Part shown: piece after piece, positions 1-7,843 of the stretch | Layout: every line of letters starts with the position of its first letter | Position numbering within the stretch: the stretch's first letter is position 1 | Source of the DNA: an uncultured Clostridia bacterium | GTDB lineage: Bacteria; Bacillota; Clostridia; Lachnospirales; Lachnospiraceae | Reading direction: 5' to 3' | Length of the DNA stretch: 38,064 nt | NCBI GenBank assembly: GCA_945992055.1 | Contig: CAMFVG010000111.1 | Span: 1-38,064 of the forward strand | Notes under the pieces: generated by a model | Database searches by the model: none | Told to the model about the DNA's origin: nothing | Seen by the model: the letters and a program-made list of their open reading frames with translations, nothing else | Program-made: the position numbers and the translations under genes

Positions 1-913
1 TTTCGATTCGTTCCATCTTCTCTAACATTTTTTCGCGACTCTCGGCACGTTTAATCGATTTTTCGCGATTAAAGGAGCGAAGTTTTTCGATGACAGCTTC
101 CTGATGTTTGATTTCTTGTTGTTGATTTAGATAAGCTTTTATTTTTGCATCCCGTACAATTTTCTTCTTTTTTGCGAATTCACTGTAATTACCTTGGAAC
201 ATCGATAATTCACCGTTTTCAATTTCAATTACCTTTGTAACAACGCGGTCTAAAAAATAGCGGTCATGCGAAACAATCAGAACGGCACCGGAATAGTTAA
301 GCAAATATGTTTCTAACCAGGCAATAGAATTCAAATCCAGGTGGTTGGTCGGCTCGTCCAGCAATAAAATATCCGGCTTTGTTAGTAAGAGTTTCCCCAA
401 AGCCACACGTGTTTTTTGGCCGCCGGAAAGCGTATTGATTTCTTTTGTAAATTCATTTTCTTGAAAACCTAACCCTTTTAGCACACCGATGAGTTCGCTC
501 TGGAACGCGTAACCATTTGCTTGTTCAAAACGTTCTGTAAGGCGATGATATGAGTGAAGATACTCCTCCAACTCTTTTCCTTCAAAATGTTTCATTTCTA
601 ATTCCATAGTTCGAATTTGACGTTCCAATTCTATAATTTCTGCTTTTGCAGTTTTTAATTCCTCCAGGATAGTATGGTTACTGGATAGATCTTGGTGCTG
701 TGATAAGTATCCGATGGTCTTTCCTTTGGCTAATATAATGTCACCACTGTCCGCATCGATTTCCTTCATGATCATTTTTAACATCGTAGATTTGCCGGCT
801 CCATTTAAGCCGATAAGGGCAGCTTTTTCACGTTCTTCTATATGAAATGCGCCGGATTTTACAATTATCTGGTCGCCAAAAGCTTTTGTAATATTATGGC
901 ATGCAAGAATCAT
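1..913 (-). CDS. ABC-F family ATP-binding protein (5' part, runs off left edge)
   Basis: The first 304 codons of a soluble twin-ATPase protein of the ABC-F family, read on the minus strand and cut by the window edge. Visible in order: Walker A GLNGAGKST near residue 35, the ABC signature LSGGQKTR, Walker B ILLLDEPTNHLD, a switch histidine in IVSHDRYFLDRVV, and the start of the charged interdomain linker (about residues 265-304, rich in R, E and K) that in this family reaches toward the ribosomal P-site tRNA. No membrane segment is present, as expected. The ATG at 913 follows an AGGAG box about 7 nt upstream. ABC-F proteins act on ribosomes, either as translation factors or as antibiotic-resistance proteins, and the visible half does not say which. 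The position beside rex resembles ydiF-ydiH in Bacillus subtilis, which favours a housekeeping YdiF-like factor (inference). The second ATPase domain lies outside the window. Confidence 0.93.
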   Translation of the reverse strand, partial: MILACHNITKAFGDQIIVKSGAFHIEEREKAALIGLNGAGKSTMLKMIMKEIDADSGDIILAKGKTIGYLSQHQDLSSNHTILEELKTAKAEIIELERQIRTMELEMKHFEGKELEEYLHSYHRLTERFEQANGYAFQSELIGVLKGLGFQENEFTKEINTLSGGQKTRVALGKLLLTKPDILLLDEPTNHLDLNSIAWLETYLLNYSGAVLIVSHDRYFLDRVVTKVIEIENGELSMFQGNYSEFAKKKKIVRDAKIKAYLNQQQEIKHQEAVIEKLRSFNREKSIKRAESREKMLEKMERIE

Positions 914-951
914 ATCTTATCTCCTAAATTGAATAAAAAGACTACTTTTTT

Positions 952-979
952 ATTATACTGTAAAAGTGATAAAAAACAA
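952..979 (-). promoter_or_regulatory. Putative promoter of the ABC-F gene
   Basis: On the minus strand, TTGTTT (979-974) lies 16 nt before a perfect TATAAT (957-952), about 40 nt upstream of the ABC-F start codon. The -35 is weak, at 4 of 6 matches. It sits back to back with the rex promoter. Confidence 0.45.
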
Positions 980-987
980 TGAAAAGT

Positions 988-1016
988 TTGACTTTGAATC
1001 AACAATTCTATATAAT
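988..1016 (+). promoter_or_regulatory. Sigma-A-type promoter of rex
   Basis: TTGACT (988-993), a 17-nt spacer, then a perfect TATAAT (1011-1016). This is the strongest housekeeping promoter in the first part of the window and sits about 37 nt before the rex start. I looked for a Rex operator of the TTGTGAA/TTGTTAA palindrome type overlapping it and did not find a convincing one. Confidence 0.8.
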
Positions 1017-1053
1017 AAATCATAAGTTATAAAATGATAGGAAGGTGAAATAA

Positions 1054-1701
1054 GTGGACGAGAGAGAAATTTCACAGGCAGTCATTCAACGGCTTCCACG
1101 GTATTATCGTTTTCTTGGTGACTTGCTTGATAATAACGTCGAACGCATTTCTTCAAGTGACTTGAGCAAACGAATGAATGTGACAGCTTCCCAGATTAGA
1201 CAGGATTTAAACAACTTTGGTGGTTTCGGTCAGCAAGGGTATGGTTATAATGTAAAATATTTATATACTGAAATCGGAAAAATTCTTGGATTAGATGAAA
1301 GCCATAATTTTGTAATTGTGGGCGCCGGAAATCTTGGACAAGCATTGGCTAATTATGCGGCATTTGAGACAAGCGGTTTTGTGCTAAAAGGTATTTTTGA
1401 TGTAAATCCTAAGTTAAAAGATATTAGTATTCGTGGCATTAAAATTCATATGATGGATGAATTGAAAGATTTTATTAGGGATAACAATATTGAAATAGCA
1501 GTATTGACGGTTCCAAAAGAAAATGCAGGTGAGGTTGCAGAATTGTTATCGGATACCGATATTAAAGGGATTTGGAATTTTGCACATATTGATTTGAAAT
1601 TACCGGACAGTATTATTGTAGAAAATGTTCATCTTGCTGACAGTTTGATGAGGTTGTCATATAAAATAGGACACTATGCAAAAGGTGATTTGCAAAAATA
1701 A
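1054..1701 (+). CDS. rex: Redox-sensing transcriptional repressor Rex
   Basis: Rex senses the NADH/NAD+ ratio and represses fermentation and respiration genes when NADH is low. The 215-residue protein has the family length. Residues 1 to about 85 form the winged-helix DNA-binding domain (RLPRYYRFLGDLL, then SQIRQDLNNFGGFG). The Rossmann NAD(H)-binding domain follows with GAGNLG at residues 90-95, and the C-terminal helix supports the domain-swapped dimer. The start is a GTG at 1054 preceded by GGAAGGTG; the sequence from this start (MDEREISQAVIQRLPRYY) matches the usual Rex N-terminus. Expression is from the promoter at 988-1016. The gene is followed by a long hairpin at 1708-1752 and then nnr, so rex may be partly insulated from the downstream genes. 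Identification is secure; the target genes are not visible here. Confidence 0.97.
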   Translation: MDEREISQAVIQRLPRYYRFLGDLLDNNVERISSSDLSKRMNVTASQIRQDLNNFGGFGQQGYGYNVKYLYTEIGKILGLDESHNFVIVGAGNLGQALANYAAFETSGFVLKGIFDVNPKLKDISIRGIKIHMMDELKDFIRDNNIEIAVLTVPKENAGEVAELLSDTDIKGIWNFAHIDLKLPDSIIVENVHLADSLMRLSYKIGHYAKGDLQK

Positions 1702-1707
1702 CGAGTG

Positions 1708-1752
1708 AAAACGTGTAGGTAGGTGTGCAAAGCATACTTTCTTACACGTTTT
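1708..1752 (+). terminator. Long hairpin between rex and nnr (terminator or attenuator)
   Basis: A 21-bp stem with an AAA loop: the outer arms 1708-1717 and 1743-1752 are perfect 10-nt complements (AAAACGTGTA / TACACGTTTT). The inner arms pair with a few G-U pairs and one mismatch. The T-run after the stem is only four long and is part of the stem, so termination may be partial. The next gene starts 26 nt later with its own ribosome binding site. Confidence 0.55.
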
Positions 1753-1777
1753 GTGTATGGTAGGAGATTTTATAAAC

Positions 1778-3265
1778 ATGAAATATATATTAACCGGCAA
1801 GCAGATGCAAAAAGCAGATCGATATACGATTGAACAAATAGGAATTCCTTCTATGGTATTGATGGAACGTGCAGCCCTTCGTACCGTGGAAATTTTGGAA
1901 GCAGAACAGGTTGATTTCAAAAATGTTCTTGTTGTTTGCGGCAGTGGAAATAATGGTGGGGATGGTTATGCGATTGCACGCCTTTTACATATAAAAGGGT
2001 ACCAAGTATCCATTTATTTTGTAGGCGAAGAGATGAAACGAAGCAAAGAAAACCTACAACAAAAGCAAATTGCAGATTATTATAATATTTCGGTCAAGCA
2101 AAATTTAGAAGGGGAAGAATATAGTGTAATTATAGATGCAATTTTTGGAGTTGGTTTAAGCAGAAGTGTTGAAGGGCGATATTACAATGTAATTGAGCAG
2201 TTAAACCGAATGAACGGATATAAAATGTCAGTGGATATGCCATCGGGGATTCAAGATGAAACGGGTGCCGTTTTGGGAATTGCATTCCGTGCAGATTTGA
2301 CCGTAACGTTTGCGTTTGCCAAACGAGGTCAGGTCATGGAACCGGGGCATCCGTATGTAGGGAAATTATGCATAGCTGACATTGGAATTTATTCGGATGC
2401 TATAACCGAAAAAACAGATATTACATATTCCTACGAATTCGAGGATTTTCAAGAAAAATTTCCAAAAAGACTTCCAAACTCCCATAAGGGCTCTTACGGA
2501 AAATTGTTATTGATTGTAGGAAATAAAGGGATGTCCGGTGCAGCACTTTTATGTGCAAAAGCTGCATATGCTGTAGGGACAGGATTGGTTCAAATCTATA
2601 CGCATGAAGAGAATCGAGTTATCTTGCAAGAAACGTTACCGGAAGCAATTGTTACAACTTACACAGAATATGATCATCAGCAAGTAGAGGCATTGCTTCA
2701 GTGGGCAAATGTAATAGGCATCGGCTGTGGTCTGGGAATGAGTAATTTGGCGGAACAAATTGTAAGCCATGTTATACAATATGCAGAAGTCCCTTGTGTA
2801 GTTGATGCAGATGCGTTAAACTTGATTGCAAAGGATAAGTCTGTTTTGAAGCAAGCAAAACAGCCACTTATATTAACACCGCATATGAAAGAGATGACAA
2901 GATTGCTTGCGTGTCGGATGGAAGAATTGCAGGCAAACAAGATTGCATACCTTCAGACATTTACGAAAGAATATCCGGTCATTTGTGTATTAAAGGATGC
3001 AAGAACAATCGTAGGCTGGAAAGAAGCCCCACTGTTTATGAATTTAACAGGAAATTCAGCATTGGCTAAAGGTGGATCAGGAGATGTTCTGACAGGTGTT
3101 ATTTCGGGAATTCTAGCACAGAAAGCGAGTCCTTATGAGGCGGCATGCTTAGGTGTCTATTTACATGGACTGGCCGGGGACTGTGCAGCAGAAAGAAAAG
3201 GGCAGTATAGTGTGCTTTCTGGGGATGTGGTAGATCATATTAGTGAAATTTTAAGACAAATATAA
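1778..3265 (+). CDS. nnr: Bifunctional NAD(P)HX epimerase / ADP-dependent NAD(P)HX dehydratase
   Basis: Repairs hydrated NADH and NADPH. The N-terminal domain epimerises the R/S forms of NAD(P)HX, and the C-terminal domain dehydrates the S form using ADP. The protein is 495 residues when started at the ATG at 1778, which follows TAGGAGA at a proper distance. An in-frame TTG at 1751 would add nine residues but lies inside the preceding hairpin and has no ribosome binding site. The YjeF_N domain (about 1-210) carries GSGNNGGDGY at 55-64 and VDMPSGIQDETG. The ribokinase-like C-terminal domain (about 225-490) carries HKGSYGKLLLIVGN, DADALNLIA, LTPHMKEM and the nucleotide-binding GGSGD at 432-436. 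Placement between rex and alr fits a nicotinamide-nucleotide maintenance role. The alr gene follows after 11 nt, so they are probably co-transcribed. Confidence 0.95.
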   Translation: MKYILTGKQMQKADRYTIEQIGIPSMVLMERAALRTVEILEAEQVDFKNVLVVCGSGNNGGDGYAIARLLHIKGYQVSIYFVGEEMKRSKENLQQKQIADYYNISVKQNLEGEEYSVIIDAIFGVGLSRSVEGRYYNVIEQLNRMNGYKMSVDMPSGIQDETGAVLGIAFRADLTVTFAFAKRGQVMEPGHPYVGKLCIADIGIYSDAITEKTDITYSYEFEDFQEKFPKRLPNSHKGSYGKLLLIVGNKGMSGAALLCAKAAYAVGTGLVQIYTHEENRVILQETLPEAIVTTYTEYDHQQVEALLQWANVIGIGCGLGMSNLAEQIVSHVIQYAEVPCVVDADALNLIAKDKSVLKQAKQPLILTPHMKEMTRLLACRMEELQANKIAYLQTFTKEYPVICVLKDARTIVGWKEAPLFMNLTGNSALAKGGSGDVLTGVISGILAQKASPYEAACLGVYLHGLAGDCAAERKGQYSVLSGDVVDHISEILRQI

Positions 3266-3276
3266 GAGGTGACAAG

Positions 3277-4443
3277 GTGAAAACATATAGTAGAGTATAT
3301 GCAAGAATTGATTTGGATGCCATTGTGTCCAATATGGAGCAGATGAGACGAAATCTAAATCCTATAACAAAGATTATGGCGGTAATCAAAGCGGACGGTT
3401 ACGGACATGGCGCCGTGCAGATTGCCCAAATGTTGGAAGAATATGATTACATATGGGGTTTTGCAGTAGCTACATTGGATGAGGCAGTTGTTCTGAAAGC
3501 AGAAGGAATCCAAAAGCCGGTGTTGGTTCTTGGATGCGTGTTTCCTGACCAATATCTAGAAATGTTAAAGTATGAAATCCGCATGAATGTCTATACCGAA
3601 GAAATGGCAGAAGCGATTTCACAGATGGCTGCAAGAGAAAAATTGACTGCTTATATGCATATTAAATTGGATACCGGTATGACAAGACTTGGATTTCATG
3701 TCGATGAAGATGCGGTAGAGTCCATTGCAAGAATCGCAAGCATGCCAAATGTTTGTATGGAAGGCATTTTCACACATATGGCAAAAGCAGATGAAAATGA
3801 CAAGACTTTTACCCATAAACAATTGCAGGAGTTTCAATGGATGACTGCAAGATTAAAAGAGAAAAATGTCGTATTTCAATATGAGCATTGCGCGAATAGT
3901 GCAGCGATTATTGATGTGCCTGAAGCAAACTTTGACCTAGTTAGGGCAGGTATTTCTACTTACGGTCTTTACCCTTCCGAAGAGGTTCAAAAGGACAATG
4001 TCAGATTAAAACCGGTGTTGGCGTTAAAAAGTCATGTGGCTTTTGTGAATGAAATTCCGAAAGGAACACCAATCAGTTATGGGGGAACTTTTATTTCGGA
4101 CCGTGCAATGACTGTTGCAACCATTCCGGTGGGTTATGCAGACGGGTATCCGCGAAATCTTTCAAATGTAGGATATGTCCTAATCCGTGGAAAAAAAGCG
4201 CCTATTTTAGGGCGTGTATGTATGGATCAGTTTATGGTAGACGTAACGGATATTGAAGGCGTAAGTTTTGGCGATAATGTCACTTTGATTGGGAAAGACG
4301 GAAATGAAACTATAACAGTAGAGGACTTAAGTGAATTGTCAGGAAGATTCAATTATGAATTCATTTGTGATTTGGGCAAACGAATCCCGAGGGTATTTGT
4401 AAGAGATGGGAAAGTATCGGAACAAGTCGATTATTTTGCCTGA
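3277..4443 (+). CDS. alr: Alanine racemase
   Basis: PLP-dependent interconversion of L- and D-alanine, supplying D-alanine for peptidoglycan. The 388-residue length is typical. The Schiff-base lysine is K38 in AVIKADGYGHG, and the second catalytic base is Y268 in PISYGGTF. The C-terminal beta domain carries LGRVCMDQFMVDVT. The start is a GTG at 3277 after AGAGGTG, 11 nt beyond the nnr stop. The order alr followed by an EndoA/MazF gene is conserved in Firmicutes. No terminator is seen downstream. Confidence 0.97.
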   Translation: MKTYSRVYARIDLDAIVSNMEQMRRNLNPITKIMAVIKADGYGHGAVQIAQMLEEYDYIWGFAVATLDEAVVLKAEGIQKPVLVLGCVFPDQYLEMLKYEIRMNVYTEEMAEAISQMAAREKLTAYMHIKLDTGMTRLGFHVDEDAVESIARIASMPNVCMEGIFTHMAKADENDKTFTHKQLQEFQWMTARLKEKNVVFQYEHCANSAAIIDVPEANFDLVRAGISTYGLYPSEEVQKDNVRLKPVLALKSHVAFVNEIPKGTPISYGGTFISDRAMTVATIPVGYADGYPRNLSNVGYVLIRGKKAPILGRVCMDQFMVDVTDIEGVSFGDNVTLIGKDGNETITVEDLSELSGRFNYEFICDLGKRIPRVFVRDGKVSEQVDYFA

Positions 4444-4530
4444 TTTTACTAATAAATAGACTCTGATTAGAATACATCCGAAAAAGATGGAAATAATGAT
4501 GTTATCTTAAATAATCGGAGTGTGAATATT

Positions 4531-4878
4531 GTGCAAATTAAGCGAGGAGATATTTTTTATGCAGATTTAAGTCCGGTTGTCGGCTCCGAACAAGGTGGAG
4601 TACGACCGGTTATGATTATACAAAATGATGTGGGAAATCGACATAGTCCAACTGTTATCTGTGCGGCTATTACATCCAAAATGAATAAGGCAAAGCTTCC
4701 CACACATATTGAGATTGATGCGAAAAAATATCAATTGGTAAAAGATTCTGTGGTGTTATTAGAACAAATTAGGACCATAGATAAACAAAGACTGAAAGAT
4801 TACATTTGTCATGTGGATAAAAAATTAATGTTGCAGGTCGAAGAAGCATTGCGGATTAGTCTCGAACTGCATACATAG
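4531..4878 (+). CDS. mazF: MazF/EndoA-type endoribonuclease toxin
   Basis: A sequence-specific mRNA endonuclease of the PemK/MazF (EndoA, NdoA) family. The body is very close to B. subtilis NdoA in its key stretches: [52 protein letters not shown] and [13 protein letters not shown]. The conserved R and S/T residues of the active cleft are present, so it looks intact. I prefer the GTG at 4531 (115 residues), because the CGGAG box at 4516-4520 lies 10 nt before it. An in-frame GTG at 4522 would sit only one base after that box. In B. subtilis an antitoxin gene (ndoAI) lies between alr and ndoA. Here the 87-nt gap has no ORF, so the toxin appears to be encoded alone. The name follows family convention; the cleavage site is unknown. 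Confidence 0.93.
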   Translation: MQIKRGDIFYADLSPVVGSEQGGVRPVMIIQNDVGNRHSPTVICAAITSKMNKAKLPTHIEIDAKKYQLVKDSVVLLEQIRTIDKQRLKDYICHVDKKLMLQVEEALRISLELHT

Positions 4879-4900
4879 CTTTTAAACATGCTATTAAAAC

Positions 4901-4929
4901 TGTACAAAAGAGAAAAAGAGTGCTAGAAT
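4901..4929 (+). promoter_or_regulatory. Extended -10 promoter of yebC-metY
   Basis: TGTACA (4901-4906), a 17-nt spacer, then TAGAAT (4924-4929) preceded by TG at 4921-4922. It sits in the 91-nt gap after mazF and 40 nt before yebC, suggesting yebC-metY is a separate transcription unit. Confidence 0.55.
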
Positions 4930-4969
4930 GTACAAGTATTTTACAGAAAAATGAAAAGAGGGAACAAAC

Positions 4970-5701
4970 ATGTCAGGACATTCAAAATTTGCAAATATTA
5001 AACATAAAAAGGAAAAGAATGATGCTGCAAAAGGAAAAATCTTTACAAAAATCGGAAGAGAATTGGCGGTAGCTGTAAAAGAAGGGGGCGGACCGGACCC
5101 TGCAAATAATAGCAGACTCCGAGATGTCATTGCAAAAGCAAAGGCCAACAATATGCCGAATGACAATATCGAAAGAAGTATAAAGAAAGCTGCGGGAGAT
5201 GCGGATGCGTCCAACTATGAGCATGTTACATATGAAGGATATGGACCAAATGGTACGGCAATTATCGTAGAAGCTTTGACAGATAACAAGAATCGTACTG
5301 CATCAAATGTGAGAAATGCGTTTACAAAAGGAAATGGAAATGTCGGAACTCCGGGATGTGTTTCTTTTATGTTTGACAAGAAAGGTCAGATTATTGTGGA
5401 TAAAGAAGAATGCGAAATGGATGCGGATGACTTGATGATGGCGGCTTTGGATGCAGGAGCAGAGGATTTCGTTGAGGAAGAGGACAGTTTTGAAATTTTG
5501 ACAGATCCGGATGCGTTCAGCGATGTGCGTTTGGCGTTGGAGGAAGCAGGTATTCCGATGGTAAATGCAGAAGTGACCATGATTCCACAGACTTATGTAG
5601 AGCTGACCGATGAAAAGGATTTAAAGAGCATTCAGAAAACATTAGATCTTTTGGAAGAAGACGATGATGTTCAGGAAGTTTACCACAACTGGGATGAATA
5701 G
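4970..5701 (+). CDS. yebC: YebC/PmpR family protein
   Basis: Member of the widespread YebC (TACO1-related) family, 243 residues as usual. Members have been described as DNA-binding regulators (PmpR) and, for some, as ribosome-associated factors that help translation of difficult sequences. The sequence alone does not decide between these. The start [19 protein letters not shown] is the family hallmark, followed by [13 protein letters not shown] and [14 protein letters not shown]. The three-domain layout with an acidic C-terminal region ([12 protein letters not shown]) is complete. The ATG at 4970 follows AAGAGGG. The metY ribosome binding site overlaps the yebC stop codon, so the two are co-transcribed and perhaps translationally coupled. 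Confidence 0.95.
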   Translation: MSGHSKFANIKHKKEKNDAAKGKIFTKIGRELAVAVKEGGGPDPANNSRLRDVIAKAKANNMPNDNIERSIKKAAGDADASNYEHVTYEGYGPNGTAIIVEALTDNKNRTASNVRNAFTKGNGNVGTPGCVSFMFDKKGQIIVDKEECEMDADDLMMAALDAGAEDFVEEEDSFEILTDPDAFSDVRLALEEAGIPMVNAEVTMIPQTYVELTDEKDLKSIQKTLDLLEEDDDVQEVYHNWDE

Positions 5702-5712
5702 GAGGAAGACAA

Positions 5713-6993
5713 ATGAGTGATTATAGAATTGAGACGAAATGTATTCAATCTGGATATACTCCAAAAAACGGAGAACCGAGAGTTATACCAATTTATCAAA
5801 GTACAACCTTTAAGTATGAAAACAGTGATGCGATGGGCAAATTATTTGATTTGGAGGATTCAGGGTACTTTTATACAAGATTGCAAAATCCGACAAACGA
5901 TGCGGTTGCGGCTAAAATTTGCGATATGGAAGGTGGTGTAGCAGCGATGCTTACATCTTCCGGACAGGCAGCGAATTTCTATGCCATAATGAATATTGCA
6001 GAGGCAGGAGACCATATTATCTGTTCTTCAGCAGTTTATGGAGGTACATATAATTTATACGCGCATACCATTCGCAAGATGGGCATTGAGGCAACCTTTG
6101 TGGATCCGGATTGCTCCGAAGAAGAATTGCGCGTTGCATTTAAAGATAATACGAAAGCAGTAGTGGGTGAGACCATTGCAAATCCTGGATTGAATGTACT
6201 TGATATTGAGAAATTTGCGAAAGTGGCTCATGAACATGGCGTTCCACTTATTATTGACAATACATTTGCAACACCGATTAATTGCAGACCGTTTGAATGG
6301 GGTGCAGATATTGTAACACATTCTACCACAAAATATATGGATGGTCATGCAACTGCAGTAGGCGGCTGTATCGTAGACAGTGGAAATTTTGATTGGGATG
6401 CATATGCAGAAAAATTCCCGGGACTTACGACTCCAGATGAGACCTATCATGGTCTTGTATATACAGAACGTTTTGGAAAAGGTGCATACATTACAAAAGC
6501 GACAGCACAAATGATGAGAGACTTGGGATCCATTCAGTCCCCACAGAACGCATTCCTCTTGAATATCGGATTGGAAACCTTGCATTTACGTATGCCAAGG
6601 CACTGCGAAAATGCAGTGAAGGCAGCTAACTATTTGCAAAACCATGAGAAGATTGCATGGGTGAATTGCCCGTCACTTCCGGGAGATAAATACTATGATT
6701 TGGCGCAGAAATACATGCCAAACGGCACTTGTGGTGTTATTACATTTGGTGTAAAAGGTGGAAGAGATGCCTGTGTGAAAATGATGGATGCACTTAAAAT
6801 GATTGCCATTGTAACACACGTCGCAGATTCCAGAAGTTGTGTGCTTCATCCTGCTAGTCATACCCATCGACAAATGAATGAACAGGAACTTTTGGAGGCG
6901 GGTGTACAACCGGATTTGATTCGTTTCAGTGTGGGAACGGAAAATATCGAAGATATTATTGATGATTTAAGACAAGCATTAGAAGTAATATAA
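5713..6993 (+). CDS. metY: O-acetylhomoserine sulfhydrylase (aminocarboxypropyltransferase)
   Basis: PLP enzyme of the Cys/Met-metabolism class, expected to make homocysteine from O-acetylhomoserine and sulfide. The PLP lysine is K207 in THSTTKYMDGHATAVGG. Other landmarks are YQSTTFKYENSDAMG, YTRLQNPTNDA, SSGQAANFYAIMN, IIDNTFATPINCRPFEWGAD and the C-terminal HPASHTHRQM and IRFSVGTENIEDI. The length of 426 residues and the long insertion after the PLP lysine (SGNFDWDAYAEKFPGL) are typical of the O-acetylhomoserine branch rather than cystathionine gamma-synthase. A methionine gamma-lyase-like activity is the main alternative. It starts 11 nt after yebC with AGGAGGAAG and ends at a strong terminator. 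No SAM riboswitch or T-box leader precedes it, which is unusual for a methionine-pathway gene. Confidence 0.9.
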   Translation: MSDYRIETKCIQSGYTPKNGEPRVIPIYQSTTFKYENSDAMGKLFDLEDSGYFYTRLQNPTNDAVAAKICDMEGGVAAMLTSSGQAANFYAIMNIAEAGDHIICSSAVYGGTYNLYAHTIRKMGIEATFVDPDCSEEELRVAFKDNTKAVVGETIANPGLNVLDIEKFAKVAHEHGVPLIIDNTFATPINCRPFEWGADIVTHSTTKYMDGHATAVGGCIVDSGNFDWDAYAEKFPGLTTPDETYHGLVYTERFGKGAYITKATAQMMRDLGSIQSPQNAFLLNIGLETLHLRMPRHCENAVKAANYLQNHEKIAWVNCPSLPGDKYYDLAQKYMPNGTCGVITFGVKGGRDACVKMMDALKMIAIVTHVADSRSCVLHPASHTHRQMNEQELLEAGVQPDLIRFSVGTENIEDIIDDLRQALEVI

Positions 6994-7000
6994 AGATAAA

Positions 7001-7035
7001 GGGTCAGAAGAGAATTCTCTTTTGACTCTTTTTTT
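7001..7035 (+). terminator. Intrinsic terminator of yebC-metY
   Basis: A 12-bp stem (7001-7012 with 7017-7028, two G-U pairs), an AATT loop, and a run of seven T (7029-7035). Confidence 0.9.
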
Positions 7036-7075
7036 GGTGCTTAATTTAGGTATAGAATTTATGTTTCCTAACATA

Positions 7076-7102
7076 CTACTACAAAAAAAGGAAAGGTAGT
7101 AG
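7076..7102 (+). promoter_or_regulatory. Leader hairpin holding the tepA ribosome binding site in its loop
   Basis: Perfect 7-bp arms CTACTAC (7076-7082) and GTAGTAG (7096-7102) enclose a 13-nt purine loop containing AAGGAAAG, the only good Shine-Dalgarno sequence before the ATG at 7107. The pairing is visible; a regulatory role is inference. Confidence 0.35.
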
Positions 7103-7106
7103 AAAA

Positions 7107-7802
7107 ATGGAACAGGAAAAACAGGAACAGATAAAAGAAACAGGAAGTATTGAAGTTACGAACAGTAAACAGCATCATACGATCAAAATATTTACAATTA
7201 TTGGGGAAATTGAAGGACATGAAATGGCTAATAGTAATACGAAATCCACGAAGTATGACCATCTATTGCCTCAATTGGCGGAAGTGGAAGAAAATACAGA
7301 CATTCAAGGAGTATTATTTCTTCTCAATACACTAGGTGGAGACGTGGAGGCGGGACTTGCAATAGCAGAAATGATAGCATCGCTCAGCAAACCTACTGTA
7401 TCTTTGGTGCTTGGGGGAAGTCATTCCATTGGAGGCCCATTAGCAGTAGCAACAGATTATTCCTTTATTGTTCCAAGTGGAACCATGGTGGTACATCCGG
7501 TACGTTCCAATGGTATGTTTATCGGAGTGGAGCAGAGTTATTTGAATATGTTAAAAACCCAGGACCGTATTACAAGATTTATTTCGAGTCATTCTCGTAT
7601 TTCTCAGGAACGCGTGGAAGAATTGATGCTAAATCCTACAGAATTGGTAAAAGATGTGGGAACCATGTTAGAAGGGGAGGATGCGGTTGTAGAAGGAATT
7701 ATTGATGAAGTCGGTGGTATTAGAGATGCGTTAAACAAATTGCACCAAATGATAGAGAAAACCCTTGTTTTAAAGAAAAATGGTGATGACATAAGTTTCT
7801 AA
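7107..7802 (+). CDS. tepA: ClpP-like serine protease, TepA/YmfB family
   Basis: A 231-residue member of the ClpP/crotonase fold. The serine nucleophile candidate is S107 in GGSHSIGG, and the general-base histidine is H130 in TMVVHPVRSNG; their spacing resembles ClpP. Upstream, GVLFLLNTLGGDVEAGLAIAE corresponds to the ClpP substrate-groove strand. There is no signal peptide; the first 25 residues are polar. The gene directly precedes ftsK/spoIIIE, the same order as ymfB (tepA) and spoIIIE in B. subtilis. TepA was described there as translocation-enhancing, but its physiological substrates are not settled. The 3' end of the gene contains the ftsK promoter. Confidence 0.9.
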   Translation: MEQEKQEQIKETGSIEVTNSKQHHTIKIFTIIGEIEGHEMANSNTKSTKYDHLLPQLAEVEENTDIQGVLFLLNTLGGDVEAGLAIAEMIASLSKPTVSLVLGGSHSIGGPLAVATDYSFIVPSGTMVVHPVRSNGMFIGVEQSYLNMLKTQDRITRFISSHSRISQERVEELMLNPTELVKDVGTMLEGEDAVVEGIIDEVGGIRDALNKLHQMIEKTLVLKKNGDDISF

Positions 7803-7814
7803 CAATGTTATAAT
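7786..7814 (+). promoter_or_regulatory. Promoter of ftsK inside the 3' end of tepA
   Basis: ATGACA (7786-7791, five of six -35 matches), a 17-nt spacer, then a perfect TATAAT (7809-7814) with an extended TG at 7806-7807. It would start transcription about 20 nt before the ftsK start codon. Confidence 0.7.
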
Positions 7815-7843
7815 AATATGGTTAAGAGACAAGGAGGAATTTC

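Noticed and set aside
980..1053. Possible Rex operator for autoregulation
   Set aside because: No TTGTGAA-N4-TTCACAA or TTGTTAA-N4-TTAACAA type palindrome was found near the rex promoter.
1657..1920. Minus-strand ORF of 87 codons across the rex-nnr junction
   Set aside because: It lies antisense to two clear genes and across the hairpin, has no ribosome binding site and reads as low-complexity Ile/Cys/Phe-rich sequence.
4901..4969. Riboswitch or T-box leader for yebC-metY
   Set aside because: The leader is too short, and no SAM-box, T-box or AGGGTGGNACCGCG-like element is present.
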